NCBI RefSeq assembly: GCF_900115815.1
Contig: NZ_FOXV01000018.1
Coordinates: 1-39,909, forward strand
From: Roseivivax halotolerans
GTDB lineage: Bacteria; Pseudomonadota; Alphaproteobacteria; Rhodobacterales; Rhodobacteraceae
Direction of reading: 5' to 3'
Length of the DNA: 39,909 nt
Shown: one piece after another, positions 23,099 through 32,489 of the stretch
Numbering within the stretch: position 1 is the first letter of the stretch
How the letters are laid out: the number at the start of each line of letters is the position of its first letter
Made by a program: the position numbers and the translations under genes
The notes under the pieces: model-generated
The model's database searches: none
What the model saw: only the letters and a program-made list of their open reading frames with translations
What the model was told of the DNA's origin: nothing

Positions 23099-23730
23099 AT
23101 GCCCACCACAAACCTCCCTGCCATCCGCCCTCGGAGACCAGCCTGGAACAGAGGCCGCATCGTCGGCCAGAAACGACCGCTTCTGCCGAAAGATGTTTGG
23201 GCCATTCGCGTGCGCCTCGAGATCGCTAACCGGGTTCGGGATTTCGCCCTCTTCAATACTGCCATCGACAGCACACTGCGCGGATGCGATCTCGTCAGTC
23301 TCAAGGTGGCGGACGTGTTTGCGGCCGGACAGGTCAAAGAGCGCACATCAATCAACCAGAGCAAGACCAAGCAACCGGTGCGGTTCGAGATCACCGAGGG
23401 CACACGCAAGTCGATCGCAGCGTGGCTTCAGGATCCGGCCATGATCGGTTCCGAGTATCTCTGGCCCGGACGCTTTTACGAGCGTCTGCACATTTCGACG
23501 CGCCAGTATGCCCGGCTGGTGCGCGATTGGGTGACCTCGGTCGGTCTTGAACCGAGCGCCTACGGGACCCATTCCATGCGGCGAACCAAGGTCGCACAGA
23601 TCTACCGAAGACAGGAAACCTGCGGGCGGTTCAGCTTTTGCTGGGCCATACCAAGATGGACAGCACCGTCCGCTACCTCGGCGTTGAGCTGGAGGATGCG
23701 CTGGCGATTTCCGAGGCGGTGGAAATGTAA
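23099..23730 (+). pseudogene. Tyrosine recombinase/integrase, frameshifted
   Basis: A short site-specific recombinase of about 210 residues, without the usual N-terminal core-binding domain, of a kind common in roseobacters. Catalytic residues of the first frame: Arg61 (DSTLRGCDL), Lys89 (NQSKTKQ), His158 and Arg161 (THSMRRTK). After codon 170, near 23609, one base is missing (an A in what should be CGAAAGACA). The correct sequence continues in another frame with NLRAVQLLLGHTKMD and STVRYLGVELEDA, supplying the second His and the nucleophilic Tyr, to a stop at 23728-23730. As read, the active-site tyrosine is out of frame, so the enzyme is inactive unless this is a sequencing error. The ATG at 23099 matches the normal start; a start at 23054 is open but unlikely. 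Confidence 0.82.
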
Positions 23731-24052
23731 CAAGCTTGGCCGTCTTCACGGACGGCCCACAGCTGCCGTTCACCTCTTCTCTGGATGCCGCGGCGCGGCC
23801 CACCGAATTGGCCATTCGCCGCGGTTGCGAAATCGAGGCATCCCCGAACTCACGCTCTGCGGACCTTTTCTCCGTTCGCCGCACGCGCTCGGTTTGTTCT
23901 GCACCCGCGAAGGTCTTCGACAACTAACGGGAAGTATGAATGCGCCGGGGCCGAGAGCCGCACGGCAACGTTGACGGACCCCGAAATCTGCATGACGCAA
24001 CTTCCGCTCGCCCTCTGCCTTGCTGCATGAGTGCATCAATGCTGTTCAGTGC
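23731..24052. other. Gap downstream of recombinase
   Basis: Directly after the recombinase stop, GGCCGTC (23738-23744) and GACGGCC (23751-23757) form a 7-bp hairpin with a six-base loop but no T tract, possibly the end of the recombinase transcript. The remaining sequence up to the phnE end shows no convincing gene. Confidence 0.45.
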
Positions 24053-24074
24053 CGCTGGCATGCGTCTGCCAGCG
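24053..24074 (-). terminator. Hairpin 3' of phnE, possible transcript end
   Basis: CGCTGGCA and TGCCAGCG form a perfect 8-bp stem with a six-base loop, 30 bases beyond the phnE stop. No U tract follows on the minus strand, so it may act as an exonuclease barrier or a weak terminator. Confidence 0.45.
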
Positions 24075-24103
24075 CCCACCTCACGGAACACAGCGTTCGT
24101 AAG

Positions 24104-24895
24104 TCAGATGACACGCTTTCGGATCGACGAGGACAGCTGCTCGAACCCGATGACGGCCACCAGCACCACGAGGATGATCGCGGCGGCATCGTCATAGCGG
24201 AACAGCCGCATGGCCGTGGACAATTCCACCCCGATGCCGCCCGCCCCGACAAGGCCCAGCGTCACCGCTGATCGGATCGCCTTTTCCACACTGAACAACG
24301 AGGTTGCCGTCATTGACGCGAAGCTCTCGGGCAGGATCGCGCCCATGATGACCGAAAGCCGCGCCGCGCCGGTCGAGGTCAGCGCCTCGGAGGGGCCCTT
24401 TTGCACTTCTTCGAAACGCTCGGAATAGAACCGCGCGGCAAAGCCGATGGTGTCCATGATGATGGCGAGGATTCCGGCCAGCGGGCCGAGGCCCACCGCC
24501 ACCACGAAGATCAGCGCCCAGATCAGATCGGGGATGGTGCGCGACACTGCGATCACGAGGCGTGCGATGGTGCGCACCACCCGGTTGGGACTGGTGTTGC
24601 TGGCCGCGAGGATCGCCAGCGGGATCGAGAAGAAACAGCCGAAGGTGACGCCTACAATGGCGATGTTGAGCGTTTCCCACATGGCGTCTGCGATCCCGTA
24701 CCAGTTGCTGAAATCCGGCGGCATCGCCTGGCCCAGGAACCGCCCGAGGTTCACTGCGCCGCGTTGCAGACGGTCAAGCGACATGTCCGCCGCCCAGAGC
24801 CCCTGCAGGAAAAAGGCCAGAAACCCCACGGCGATGATCCACGCCAGAGGCGCGGGGCTGCGGAAACGGGGAATGGTCGAGGTCTGGTCGGACAT
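24104..24895 (-). CDS. phnE: Phosphonate-type ABC transporter permease PhnE
   Basis: A 263-residue inner-membrane protein with five or six hydrophobic segments and the binding-protein-dependent transport fold. The family pattern ETLNIAIVGVTFG, SRTIPDLIWALIFV and the coupling-loop region EALTSTGAARLSVIMGAILP match PhnE. It forms the channel for the PhnC ATPase and the PhnD binding protein encoded upstream on the same strand. Only one permease gene is present, so it likely works as a homodimer. No carbon-phosphorus lyase or other phosphonate-breaking gene is in the window. Confidence 0.92.
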   Translation of the reverse strand: MSDQTSTIPRFRSPAPLAWIIAVGFLAFFLQGLWAADMSLDRLQRGAVNLGRFLGQAMPPDFSNWYGIADAMWETLNIAIVGVTFGCFFSIPLAILAASNTSPNRVVRTIARLVIAVSRTIPDLIWALIFVVAVGLGPLAGILAIIMDTIGFAARFYSERFEEVQKGPSEALTSTGAARLSVIMGAILPESFASMTATSLFSVEKAIRSAVTLGLVGAGGIGVELSTAMRLFRYDDAAAIILVVLVAVIGFEQLSSSIRKRVI

Positions 24896-24910
24896 GATGT
24901 TTCTCTGGTC

Positions 24911-25711
24911 TCAGGCTGCGGCGGTCTTGGCGCCGGTCGCATCTTCGGGCCGGCTCGCGCCTTCGTAGAGTGCGTCGAGGCGCGCGGGATCGATACTGTC
25001 AGTATCGGCGTCAATCAGGACCTTGCCGGCTTTCAGACCGATGACGCGGTCCCCGTATTCCTGAGCAAGATCGAGCTGGTGCAGCGTGCAAAGCATGCTC
25101 AGACCCTCGTCGTCCACGATCCGCCACAACAGGTCGAGCACCTCGCGCCCGGCCTTGGGATCGAGGCTCGCGATGGGTTCGTCTGCGACGACAAGACTGG
25201 GTTGCTGCATCAGCATGCGCGCGATGGCGACCCGCTGTTGCTGGCCGCCGGACAACTCCGTTGGCCGGTGCTGCGCGCGGTCGGCAAGACCCACCCGGTC
25301 GAGACAGTCGAGCGCGCGTTCGCGATCCTCGCCCCGCGCGACCGAGTTCAGGCAGTTCAGGATGCCCAAGGGGCGCTGCCCCATCACGCCGAATAGGACA
25401 TTCTGAAAGGCGCTCAATTGCGGGACGAGATTGAATTGCTGAAACACGTAGCCCATCCGGCGGCGGGCCTTGCGCAGGGGCGCGCGGCGCGCCCCGATGA
25501 TCGGCACACCGTCAAGCGACACCTGCCCGGAAGCCGCCGGGGCAAGCCCGTTAATGGCACGCATCAGCGTGGACTTTCCGCTTCCATTCGCCCCCAGCAG
25601 CACGACCCCCTCGCCGCGCCCCACAGAAAAGGTCACGCCACGCAGGATCGCGAGATCGCCGTAGCTGACATGGAGATCGCTGACATCGAGAACGGGCGCG
25701 GGGTCGGTCAT
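24911..25711 (-). CDS. phnC: Phosphonate-type ABC transporter ATPase PhnC
   Basis: A 266-residue ABC ATPase: Walker A GANGSGKST (40-48), signature LSGGQQQRVAIARM, Walker B LVVADEPIASLDP, and the switch His in CTLHQLDLAQEYGDRVIGL. These last residues are typical of PhnC. The frame is open upstream to 25882, overlapping phnD on the same strand, but the ATG at 25711 has AAAGGA eight bases before it and gives the family length. It lies 15 bases before phnE and after a very strong hairpin that follows phnD. Confidence 0.94.
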   Translation of the reverse strand: MTDPAPVLDVSDLHVSYGDLAILRGVTFSVGRGEGVVLLGANGSGKSTLMRAINGLAPAASGQVSLDGVPIIGARRAPLRKARRRMGYVFQQFNLVPQLSAFQNVLFGVMGQRPLGILNCLNSVARGEDRERALDCLDRVGLADRAQHRPTELSGGQQQRVAIARMLMQQPSLVVADEPIASLDPKAGREVLDLLWRIVDDEGLSMLCTLHQLDLAQEYGDRVIGLKAGKVLIDADTDSIDPARLDALYEGASRPEDATGAKTAAA

Positions 25712-25735
25712 GCAGTCTGTCCTTTCAATGAAATC

Positions 25736-25767
25736 GGCCGCCCCGCCTGAAATCCGGCGGGGCGGCC
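25736..25767 (-). promoter_or_regulatory. Strong 12-bp hairpin between phnD and phnC
   Basis: GGCCGCCCCGCC pairs perfectly with GGCGGGGCGGCC around an eight-base loop. The hairpin begins 24 bases after the phnD stop and ends just before the phnC ribosome binding site. There is no real U tract, so stabilisation of the phnD message or partial attenuation is more likely than full termination. Confidence 0.7.
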
Positions 25768-25790
25768 AGAGCCGTCGGTCGCGGTCGCGC

Positions 25791-26675
25791 TCAGCTGTCG
25801 AGGTCGATGCCGGCAGCGTTGTAGGCGTCGCGCACCATGTCGTAGATGGCCGGGTCCGTCTCGAAGGACATGTAGGCGTCACGCTCGAGGAACTTGTCCT
25901 CGTTGCGCTCGGTCTCGATCAGCGCCGACCACAGAATGTCGGTCTGGGCAGACAGCGTGGCGCGCAGCGCGTCGCGGCAGTCCTGCGGCAGCGATGCGCG
26001 CATCACGACCGGATCGCCGGGCAGGGTGTCTGTCTGGGCCAGAAGACGGTATTCGGTGTCGGGATCCTGTTCGCGGACGGCGTCCCAATCCTTGTTGCCG
26101 CCGCCCATGGCGTCGACGTCATCGTTGATGAGCACCTGGATGCGCGCATCGCCAGCCATGATGATCTCGAGGTCGCGTTCGAGATCGAGCCCGGCCTCGG
26201 CCAGCATCATCGAGGGGAAGATGTGGCCCGAGGTGGAGCCCGCATCCTTCAGCGCCACGCGGCGGCCTTCGAGATCGGCGAGCGTCTCGATGTCGCTGTC
26301 GGCCTTGACCACGAAGCTGGAGCCATAGTTCGGACGCACGATCGAGAACAGGATGTCCATCTCCGCCAGTTGCTGGAACAGCACGAATTCCGACGGCCCG
26401 GCGAAGACCAGATCGACCTCGTCGTATTGCAGCGCGTTGCCCGCCGCGGTCCGATTGGACAGCGAATAAAGCTCGAGCTCGATACCGGAGACTTCCTCGA
26501 ACGTTTCGGCGAAGGGGGCGAAGGCCTCGGCCAGCGTCGTCATGCCCTCGATGCCGGTATCGGCCATCTTCAGCGGGTTGGGGCAGACTTCGGCGGGCGC
26601 GGACTGCGCCGCGAGCGGGCCTGCAAGAAGGGCTGCCGTCGCTGCGGACAGGGCCAAGCCGTGAAATTTCATCAT
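25791..26675 (-). CDS. phnD: Phosphate/phosphonate-type ABC substrate-binding protein PhnD
   Basis: A 294-residue periplasmic protein with a Sec signal peptide (MMKFHGLALSAATAALLAGP, cleavage near AAQSA). It has the type 2 periplasmic binding fold of the PhnD/PtxB family: YDEVDLVFAGPSEFVLFQ, FVVKADSDIETLADLEGRRV, ALKDAGSTSGHIFPS and a C-terminal DPAIYDMVRDAYN. In this family the conserved Ser-Thr-Ser-Gly-His stretch coordinates the phosphonate or phosphite oxygens. Ligand choice among phosphonates, phosphite and phosphate cannot be decided here. First gene of phnD-phnC-phnE, with a Pho-box-like repeat 49 bases before its start. Confidence 0.92.
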   Translation of the reverse strand: MMKFHGLALSAATAALLAGPLAAQSAPAEVCPNPLKMADTGIEGMTTLAEAFAPFAETFEEVSGIELELYSLSNRTAAGNALQYDEVDLVFAGPSEFVLFQQLAEMDILFSIVRPNYGSSFVVKADSDIETLADLEGRRVALKDAGSTSGHIFPSMMLAEAGLDLERDLEIIMAGDARIQVLINDDVDAMGGGNKDWDAVREQDPDTEYRLLAQTDTLPGDPVVMRASLPQDCRDALRATLSAQTDILWSALIETERNEDKFLERDAYMSFETDPAIYDMVRDAYNAAGIDLDS

Positions 26676-26723
26676 CGTTTTATCTCCTTTCAGTTACGTT
26701 CCCGACCCGGCTAACAAGCCCGC

Positions 26724-26740
26724 GTGACGTTGGGGTGACA
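26724..26740 (-). promoter_or_regulatory. Candidate Pho box upstream of phnD
   Basis: On the minus strand TGTCACCCCAACGTCAC contains two GTCAC-ending half-sites spaced exactly 11 bp apart, the arrangement of PhoB boxes (7-bp half-sites with 4-bp spacers, consensus CTGTCAT). It ends 49 bases before the phnD ATG. This suggests induction by phosphate limitation. Confidence 0.5.
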
Positions 26741-26741
26741 C

Positions 26742-27290
26742 TGACCGAAGAAGGCGCATGTTGGAAAACGCTACTCCTGTGCCGATTGGGGGTCGCCAAG
26801 ACCAAGGGTTCCATTATTTCAATCGCGCCTTTCAGCGAGACGCGCGGCATCTTACTCCGTTCGTTGGGACACTGCCGTTGATTGCGGACGGCGACTGGCC
26901 TCGATTGCCGCCGCGAACGTCAGCGCGAACTGCAAATGCAGCAAACGACAGAATGTCGGCGTAGCCGCCGCGCGCGCGGCGTGGATGCTTCGCGACATAC
27001 GAATAACTGGTCCGATGGAGCCGCGAGGCAGCGCCGGGCAGGCCGGCAAGCGATCTTCGAAACCGACCGCATCGCAGTGTGTCTGCTGCACGAGCGAGGT
27101 CTGTCCAGCCGCGCAGGGTCAGTATGGGCTCACTTCTGACCTTATCCGCGGATTGGCTTAGCTGCGGCATGGCGAACCTTCCGGACCTGCGCAGCGCGGG
27201 GGCATCGTTGGACCGGGAGGAGTCAATCCTCGCTTGCCATACCGCTGGGTCGTCGGTCTCGCGCCGATCCCGATCCGATCGATGCAGCGC
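26742..27290. other. Gap between phnD promoter and LysR remnant
   Basis: I find no gene with a ribosome binding site, no RNA gene and no clear repeat in these 550 bases. Short open frames on both strands are rich in Arg and Ala, as expected of non-coding GC-rich DNA. Confidence 0.5.
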
Positions 27291-27977
27291 TCAGATTGCA
27301 AGATCCGCGGCGAGCATATCCACGAAGTGACGCACCTTCGCCTCGAGCATGCGCTTGTGCGGATAGAGCGCCATGATCTCGACTGATCCCGTGTCGCCCT
27401 CCGGCAAAACCCTTTGCAGGCGCCCATCTGCCAGGTCGCCTTGAACGATGCATTTCGGCAGCAGCGCCACGCCCAGATCCGCCAATGCCGCCTCCCTGAG
27501 AGCTTCGCCGGAATCAAGTCGCAGGCGGGAGCGTCCGCTGGCCCGGACCCATGTGCCATCAGCTTCCTTCAGGTGCCAATTCTGCCGCGTGTTCTGGCTG
27601 GTATGAAACAGCAGAGCATGTCGACTTAGATGCTCGACGCGCGTCGGGAGGTTGGTGCGGGAGAGGTAGGTAGGACTGGCGCAGAGCACCAAAGGTTCCT
27701 GGCGCAGGGTCCGACAGATCAGACCGGGGTTCGGCATACTCACTCCGATCCGTACGGCGAGGTCCGCCCCGTCCGAAACGAGGTCCGTCACCCCATCCGA
27801 GAGGCTCATCTCGACCTGCACCTCCGGCCATTTCTCGAGAAACCGCTTCACCACCGGCAGCACGAGCCGGCGACCAAGGGCGTCCGGAGCACTGATGCGG
27901 AGGTCGCCGCGCGGATCACCTCCGTTGCCTCTGAACTGGGCGCCGACCGCGTCAAGCGAGCGGCCCAGAGCGGGCAT
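27291..27977 (-). pseudogene. LysR-type regulator lacking its DNA-binding domain
   Basis: A 228-residue frame containing an almost complete LysR effector-binding domain: GDLRISAPDALGRRLVLPVV, LSDGVTDLVSDGADLAVRIG, PLVLCASPTYL, ALREAALADLGVALLPKCIV and a tail HKRMLEAKVRHFVDML. These are typical of the C-terminal 210 residues of a roughly 300-residue regulator. The helix-turn-helix that should precede it is missing. Above about 27985 the minus strand instead holds a 9-bp tandem repeat and unrelated sequence. The protein could not bind DNA as a LysR regulator, so I call it a truncated pseudogene; the ATG at 27977 is fortuitous. Confidence 0.82.
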
Positions 27978-28009
27978 TCGCCAAACCTGCCGGGAGCGAC
28001 AGCTTTGGG

Positions 28010-28050
28010 CATTTGGTGCATTTGGTGCATTTGGTGCATTTGGTGCATTT
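28010..28050. repeat. 9-bp tandem repeat CATTTGGTG, 4.5 copies
   Basis: CATTTGGTG is repeated perfectly four times (28010-28045) and followed by a partial CATTT. On the minus strand it reads as repeated Met-His-Gln codons, but no credible gene contains it. It lies exactly where the truncated LysR loses homology. The unit could expand or contract by slippage. Confidence 0.9.
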
Positions 28051-28200
28051 ATTTATGGAAGATCAGCTCAGGCAAACACGGGAGGGCTTTCCGAATGCAA
28101 TTGATCCTGCCGCCGGGCCGGAAAGACCTATGCTACAAATCAAATTTGCAATGCGTCGGTCGGCTGGACGACGCTTGTGTGCAATGCAGCCGAGATGAAC

Positions 28201-29304
28201 TTATCCTTCATCGATCGTAGCAAGGAGTCGAGCTTTTGGCAGATTTTGGGTAAGTTGATCAACGATCTCATCGACACGATTTGAACGAACCAGCGCGACA
28301 ATCGAGCCTCCAAAGCCACCCCCTGTAAGGCGCGCGCCCGTGGCCTCAAAGGCCATGACACCTTCAACCAATGCGTCGACCTCCGGAACGGACACGTCGT
28401 AATCATCACGCTGAGATTTGTGACTTGCGAGCATCAGAGACCCAAGCGTTTCAGGATCTCCTTCCCGCATCGAAGACACCGCAGAAGCAACCCGTGCGTT
28501 TTCCGTGACCACGTGGCGTGCGCGTCGTGCGAGAGGCTCGGGAAGAGCTGCGATGCTTTCGAGTGCATCGAGGCCCAATTCACCAAGTGCATCCACGCCG
28601 AGCGCTGCGCAGGCCTGGCTGCATTCCTGAACCCGAAGCGCATAGCCATTGTCGGTCAATTTGTGACTGACACCGGAATGAACCACCACAAAGTTATGGT
28701 CCGCGAGCAAGGGCACAGCCTCATGCGCCAAGGTGGCGGTATCGAGGAAAAGCGCCGAGCCCGGATGGCCTACGGAGACGGCGAACTGATCCATGACACC
28801 GCAGGGCATTCCGACGAAGTCGTTCTCTACCGACCGGGCGATGATGGCCGTCGCGACCGGATCCGGACCTTTCCCATGAAAGGCCCCTGCGGCTCGGATC
28901 GCGGCCACCTCGATCGCAGCGGAACTCGACAATCCGGCGCCCGACGGCAAATCGCTGGTTACAGCAACACACAAGCCGTCATCTTTGATGGCGGTCTCGG
29001 CCACGGAGAGCAGCGCGCCGAACGCGTAATCGCTCCAGCTTCCCGAGGCGCCCTCCCCCACGCGGCGGACCTCTTCTCCGGCGAAACCGTCGCTGACCAA
29101 GCGGACCTCGCCGGGACGTCCCGCGGGCCCGAGCGCGATCCCTATGCCGAGATCAAGCGTGACGGGCAGCACGCATCCGCCGTTATAATCGGTATGTTCC
29201 CCCATAAGGTTCACGCGGCCAGGCGCGAAGGCACTTGCCGCGGGCTCTGCCTTAAAACGGGCTTTGTAGGCCGCGATGGCCCTATTTTTCAGGGTGTGGC
29301 TCAT
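28201..29304 (-). CDS. galK: Galactokinase
   Basis: A 367-residue GHMP-family kinase that phosphorylates alpha-D-galactose at C1, the entry step of the Leloir pathway. The galactokinase signature [15 protein letters not shown] lies near residue 29-43, the ATP-binding motif [12 protein letters not shown] in the middle and [13 protein letters not shown] near the C-terminus. The substrate-binding Glu-His-Thr-Asp is intact. Its start overlaps the galT stop as ATGA, and it is the last gene of the galactoside operon. No clear terminator follows. Confidence 0.97.
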   Translation of the reverse strand: MSHTLKNRAIAAYKARFKAEPAASAFAPGRVNLMGEHTDYNGGCVLPVTLDLGIGIALGPAGRPGEVRLVSDGFAGEEVRRVGEGASGSWSDYAFGALLSVAETAIKDDGLCVAVTSDLPSGAGLSSSAAIEVAAIRAAGAFHGKGPDPVATAIIARSVENDFVGMPCGVMDQFAVSVGHPGSALFLDTATLAHEAVPLLADHNFVVVHSGVSHKLTDNGYALRVQECSQACAALGVDALGELGLDALESIAALPEPLARRARHVVTENARVASAVSSMREGDPETLGSLMLASHKSQRDDYDVSVPEVDALVEGVMAFEATGARLTGGGFGGSIVALVRSNRVDEIVDQLTQNLPKARLLATIDEG

Positions 29305-30359
29305 CGGGCGGACCCCTTGTTCGTGAAATGGCAGGTGGCGGACAGCTCGCGCAGCTGGGCGGCCGCGGTTTCGGCAGTCAGGTCGCGCTGCGCCTCCGCC
29401 AGCATCTCATAGCCAACCATGAATTTGCGCACCGTCGCCGAGCGCAGCAAGGGCGGATAGAAATGCGCGTGCAATTGCCAATGTCCGTGATCGCCGTCGC
29501 TCATAGGCGCGCCGTGCCAGCCCATCGTATACGGGAACTTGGTCTCGAACAGGTTGTCATACCGGGTGCAGAGCCGTTTGAGGTGCTCTGCCAGCGCGTC
29601 GCGTTCTGCATCGGTCAAGTCGATCAGCCGCTGAACATGCCGTTTGGGCAGCACCAATGTCTCGAACGGCCAGACCGCCCAGAACGGGACGACGGTGATC
29701 CAATGGTCGTTTTCTTCAACAATCCGGGCCCCGTCGGCGCCTTCGCGTGCGGCGTAGTCAGCGAGCAGCGCAGTCCTGTGCGCCTGCAGGTATGCCCTTT
29801 GTGCATCGTCTTCGCGGACAATTTCGTTGGGCAGGAAATCGGACGCCCAGATCTGACCGTGTGGATGCGGATTTGAGCAGCCCATGACCGCTCCCTTGTT
29901 TTCGAAGATCGCGACCCACTCGTATTGGGCGCCCAGCTCCTCGAGCTGAGATGCCCAAAGATCGACGACCTTGCGGATCGCGGGTACCGGCAGCTCCGGC
30001 AGGGTCAGATCGTGACGCTCCGAAAAGCAGATCACCCGTGCGGTCCCGCGCGCAGGTCCCGCCCGGAAAAGAGGATCGGGCTCAGAGGTAACCTCTATGC
30101 TTTCGTCAAGAAGAGCCGGGAAATCATTGTCGAACACGAAGGCACCCCGGTAGTCGGGATTGACCGCGCCGTTTACGCGGGTGTTGCCCGCACACAAATA
30201 ACATGTCGGATCATGCGCCGGGGTGAAGTCGGGCGCCGTGTCCTCGGACCGGCCCTGCCAGGGACGCTTAGCCCGATGCGGAGACACCAAAACCCATTCG
30301 TCCCGCAGCGGATTGAAGCGGCGGTGCGGCCGTTCTGAAAGGGTATCGACATCCGTCAT
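29301..30359 (-). CDS. galT: Galactose-1-phosphate uridylyltransferase
   Basis: A 352-residue HIT-superfamily enzyme that exchanges UMP between UDP-glucose and galactose-1-phosphate. Active-site CSNPHPHGQ (161-169) carries the nucleophilic His167. CYLCAGN (53-59) supplies two zinc-binding cysteines. The frame is open to 30428, but the ATG at 30359 overlaps the galE stop as ATGA and begins right before the family's [20 protein letters not shown], so it is the start. Full length for the family. Confidence 0.97.
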   Translation of the reverse strand: MTDVDTLSERPHRRFNPLRDEWVLVSPHRAKRPWQGRSEDTAPDFTPAHDPTCYLCAGNTRVNGAVNPDYRGAFVFDNDFPALLDESIEVTSEPDPLFRAGPARGTARVICFSERHDLTLPELPVPAIRKVVDLWASQLEELGAQYEWVAIFENKGAVMGCSNPHPHGQIWASDFLPNEIVREDDAQRAYLQAHRTALLADYAAREGADGARIVEENDHWITVVPFWAVWPFETLVLPKRHVQRLIDLTDAERDALAEHLKRLCTRYDNLFETKFPYTMGWHGAPMSDGDHGHWQLHAHFYPPLLRSATVRKFMVGYEMLAEAQRDLTAETAAAQLRELSATCHFTNKGSAR

Positions 30360-31381
30360 TTTGCAATTCTTTCTGCGGTGCGCTCCACAGCAAAAGGCCC
30401 ATAGGCCGGGGCCTGATGCCATGTCCACGCGGTTTTCATGATGTCCCGGATGTCAGGCAGCTCCGGTGTCCAGTCCAGCCGATTGCGTGCCTTGGTGCTG
30501 TCGGCGACAAGCATGGCCGCATCGCCCGGACGTCGCGGGCCGACCCGCATTGGGATATCCCGGCCGGTCACCTCTCGGGCGGCATCAATCACGTCAAGGT
30601 TGGTGAAGCCGCGGCCGTTTCCGAGATTGAAGGCGTGGGCCCCCGGTTCCGCATCCATCAGGTCGAGCGCGGCCAGATGTGCGGACGCGATGTCGTTCAC
30701 ATGGATGTAGTCGCGCACGCAGGTCCCATCTCTCGTGTCGTAATCATCGCCGAAGATCTCAAGGCCAGGTCGGACCCCCATCGCTGAGAGAAGGATATTG
30801 GGGATCAAGTGGGTTTCCGGATCGTGCGCCTCGCCAATCGCGCCCGCGGGGTCCGCGCCCGCGGCATTGAAATACCGAAAGCTGACTGAGCGGACTCCAA
30901 AGGCTTGGGCATAATCGGCGAGGATCTGCTCCATCATCAGTTTCGACCAGCCATATGGATTGAGCGGCGCGCGGCGGTGGCTCTCGTCGATCAGATCCGT
31001 TTCCGGGTTGCCGAAGATCGCGGCGGTCGAGGAAAATACGATCCGGTCGCAGCCCGCCCCCCGCATGGCGTCGAGCAGATTGAGCGCGCCAACCACGTTG
31101 TTGCGATAGTAGAGGTCCGGCGCGGTTACCGACTCGCCGACCGAGATCAGAGCCGCGAAATGATAGACCGCATCGAAGGGCCCGGCGGCGAAGGCGCGCA
31201 CCAGGGCCTGCGGGTCGCACAAATCGCCTTCGATGACCGATACGTCGTCCGGAAGCGCCGCCTGATGCCCCTGCGAGAAGTTGTCAAAAACCGTGACCGC
31301 ATGGCCGCTGCGGCGCAACAGCCGCACCATGTGGGAGCCGATATACCCGGCACCGCCGCAGACGAGGATGTTCTGAGACAT
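30356..31381 (-). CDS. galE: UDP-glucose 4-epimerase
   Basis: A 341-residue extended SDR enzyme that interconverts UDP-galactose and UDP-glucose, regenerating the co-substrate of GalT. NAD-binding [14 protein letters not shown] (9-22), FDNFSQGH, catalytic Ser-Ser-Thr in [11 protein letters not shown] and the Tyr/Lys pair in [12 protein letters not shown] are present, followed by the UDP-sugar-binding [11 protein letters not shown]. It follows the ABC ATPase by 39 bases and is translationally coupled to galT. Confidence 0.96.
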   Translation of the reverse strand: MSQNILVCGGAGYIGSHMVRLLRRSGHAVTVFDNFSQGHQAALPDDVSVIEGDLCDPQALVRAFAAGPFDAVYHFAALISVGESVTAPDLYYRNNVVGALNLLDAMRGAGCDRIVFSSTAAIFGNPETDLIDESHRRAPLNPYGWSKLMMEQILADYAQAFGVRSVSFRYFNAAGADPAGAIGEAHDPETHLIPNILLSAMGVRPGLEIFGDDYDTRDGTCVRDYIHVNDIASAHLAALDLMDAEPGAHAFNLGNGRGFTNLDVIDAAREVTGRDIPMRVGPRRPGDAAMLVADSTKARNRLDWTPELPDIRDIMKTAWTWHQAPAYGPFAVERTAERIAK

Positions 31382-31420
31382 AGTCGAACCTATCCTTGAG
31401 GTCGTTTCAGTGCGCCCAGC

Positions 31421-32476
31421 TCAGCGGATCCGCTGTTCGGTTTCCGCATCGAACACGAAGATGTCGCCGGGATCACACGTGACGTCCGCACGGTCCTCCT
31501 TGCCGATGCGTTCTCTCCGGCGGTCCTCCACGATCATGCGCTCGCCGGTTTCCGCCACCAGGTAGGCGTAGGACACGCCGCCGAGCGCCTCGGTTAGGTC
31601 GACCCGAAGCGCGGTGCCATCGGTAAGCTTGAGGTGTTCCGGACGAATGCCGATCTGAACCGCTGTGCCTTCAGGCGGCAAGGTAACCTGCGGCTGAAGG
31701 GTCCGGCCAAGCCCCGGCACCTCGACGCCGTCCGCCGTTACAGTCCCGCGCAGAAAATTCATCGACGGCGAGCCGATAAAGCCCGCCACGAAGCGGTTAT
31801 CAGGGTTGTTGTAAAGATCCATCGGCGCACCGACCTGCTCGATATAACCCGCGCGCAGCACCACGATCTTGTCGGCCAGGGTCATCGCCTCGACCTGATC
31901 GTGGGTGACATAAACCATCGTCGCGCCGATCTCCTTGTGCAGGCGAGCGATCTCGACCCGCATATCGACGCGCAGCTCCGCATCAAGGTTCGAAAGCGGC
32001 TCGTCGAAGAGAAACACCTCCGGGCCGCGCACGATTGCGCGGCCGATGGCCACCCGCTGACGCTGCCCGCCCGAGAGCGCTTTCGGTTTGCGCGAGAGGT
32101 ACTCTTCAAGCTTGAGGATCCCGGCGGCCTCGTCGACCTTCTGCTTGATCTCGTCCTTGGCGTGGCCGTTCATCCGCAGGCCAAAGCCCATGTTTTCCTC
32201 AACGGTCATATGCGGATAGAGGGCGTAGGTCTGGAACACCATGGCGACGCCGCGGTCAGCGGCATCGACGCGGGTGACGTCACGCGCACCGATGCGGATG
32301 GTGCCGTCCGAGGTTTCCTCGAGCCCTGCGATCATGCGCAGAAGCGTGGACTTGCCGCAGCCTGAGGGGCCGACAAAGACGCAGAATTCGCCCTCGTCGA
32401 CCTCCAGGTCGATGCCGTGGATCACCTCAGTTGCACCGTAGCGCTTGATGGCTTGGGACAGTTCAACGCGGGACAT
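31421..32476 (-). CDS. Carbohydrate ABC transporter ATPase (MsmK/UgpC/MalK type)
   Basis: A 351-residue ATPase: Walker [10 protein letters not shown] (about 37-45), signature [16 protein letters not shown], Walker [16 protein letters not shown], switch His in [13 protein letters not shown], and a C-terminal regulatory OB-fold domain with GIRPEHL. It powers the two permeases encoded upstream. It is separated from them by the binding protein and hydrolase genes, but strand, order and spacing (13 bases after the hydrolase) support one operon. ATPases of this type often serve several sugar importers. Confidence 0.95.
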   Translation of the reverse strand: MSRVELSQAIKRYGATEVIHGIDLEVDEGEFCVFVGPSGCGKSTLLRMIAGLEETSDGTIRIGARDVTRVDAADRGVAMVFQTYALYPHMTVEENMGFGLRMNGHAKDEIKQKVDEAAGILKLEEYLSRKPKALSGGQRQRVAIGRAIVRGPEVFLFDEPLSNLDAELRVDMRVEIARLHKEIGATMVYVTHDQVEAMTLADKIVVLRAGYIEQVGAPMDLYNNPDNRFVAGFIGSPSMNFLRGTVTADGVEVPGLGRTLQPQVTLPPEGTAVQIGIRPEHLKLTDGTALRVDLTEALGGVSYAYLVAETGERMIVEDRRRERIGKEDRADVTCDPGDIFVFDAETEQRIR

Positions 32477-32489
32477 GCTGCGTCCTCTC

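Noticed and set aside
22726-23409. 227-codon minus-strand frame
   Set aside because: Antisense to the tyrosine recombinase and the IS3 remnant; no motifs.
28010-28050. CRISPR-like array
   Set aside because: The unit is only 9 bp with no spacers and no cas genes; it is a simple tandem repeat.
28420-29412. 330-codon plus-strand frame antisense to galK
   Set aside because: galK is complete with all three kinase motifs; the opposite frame is not a known protein.
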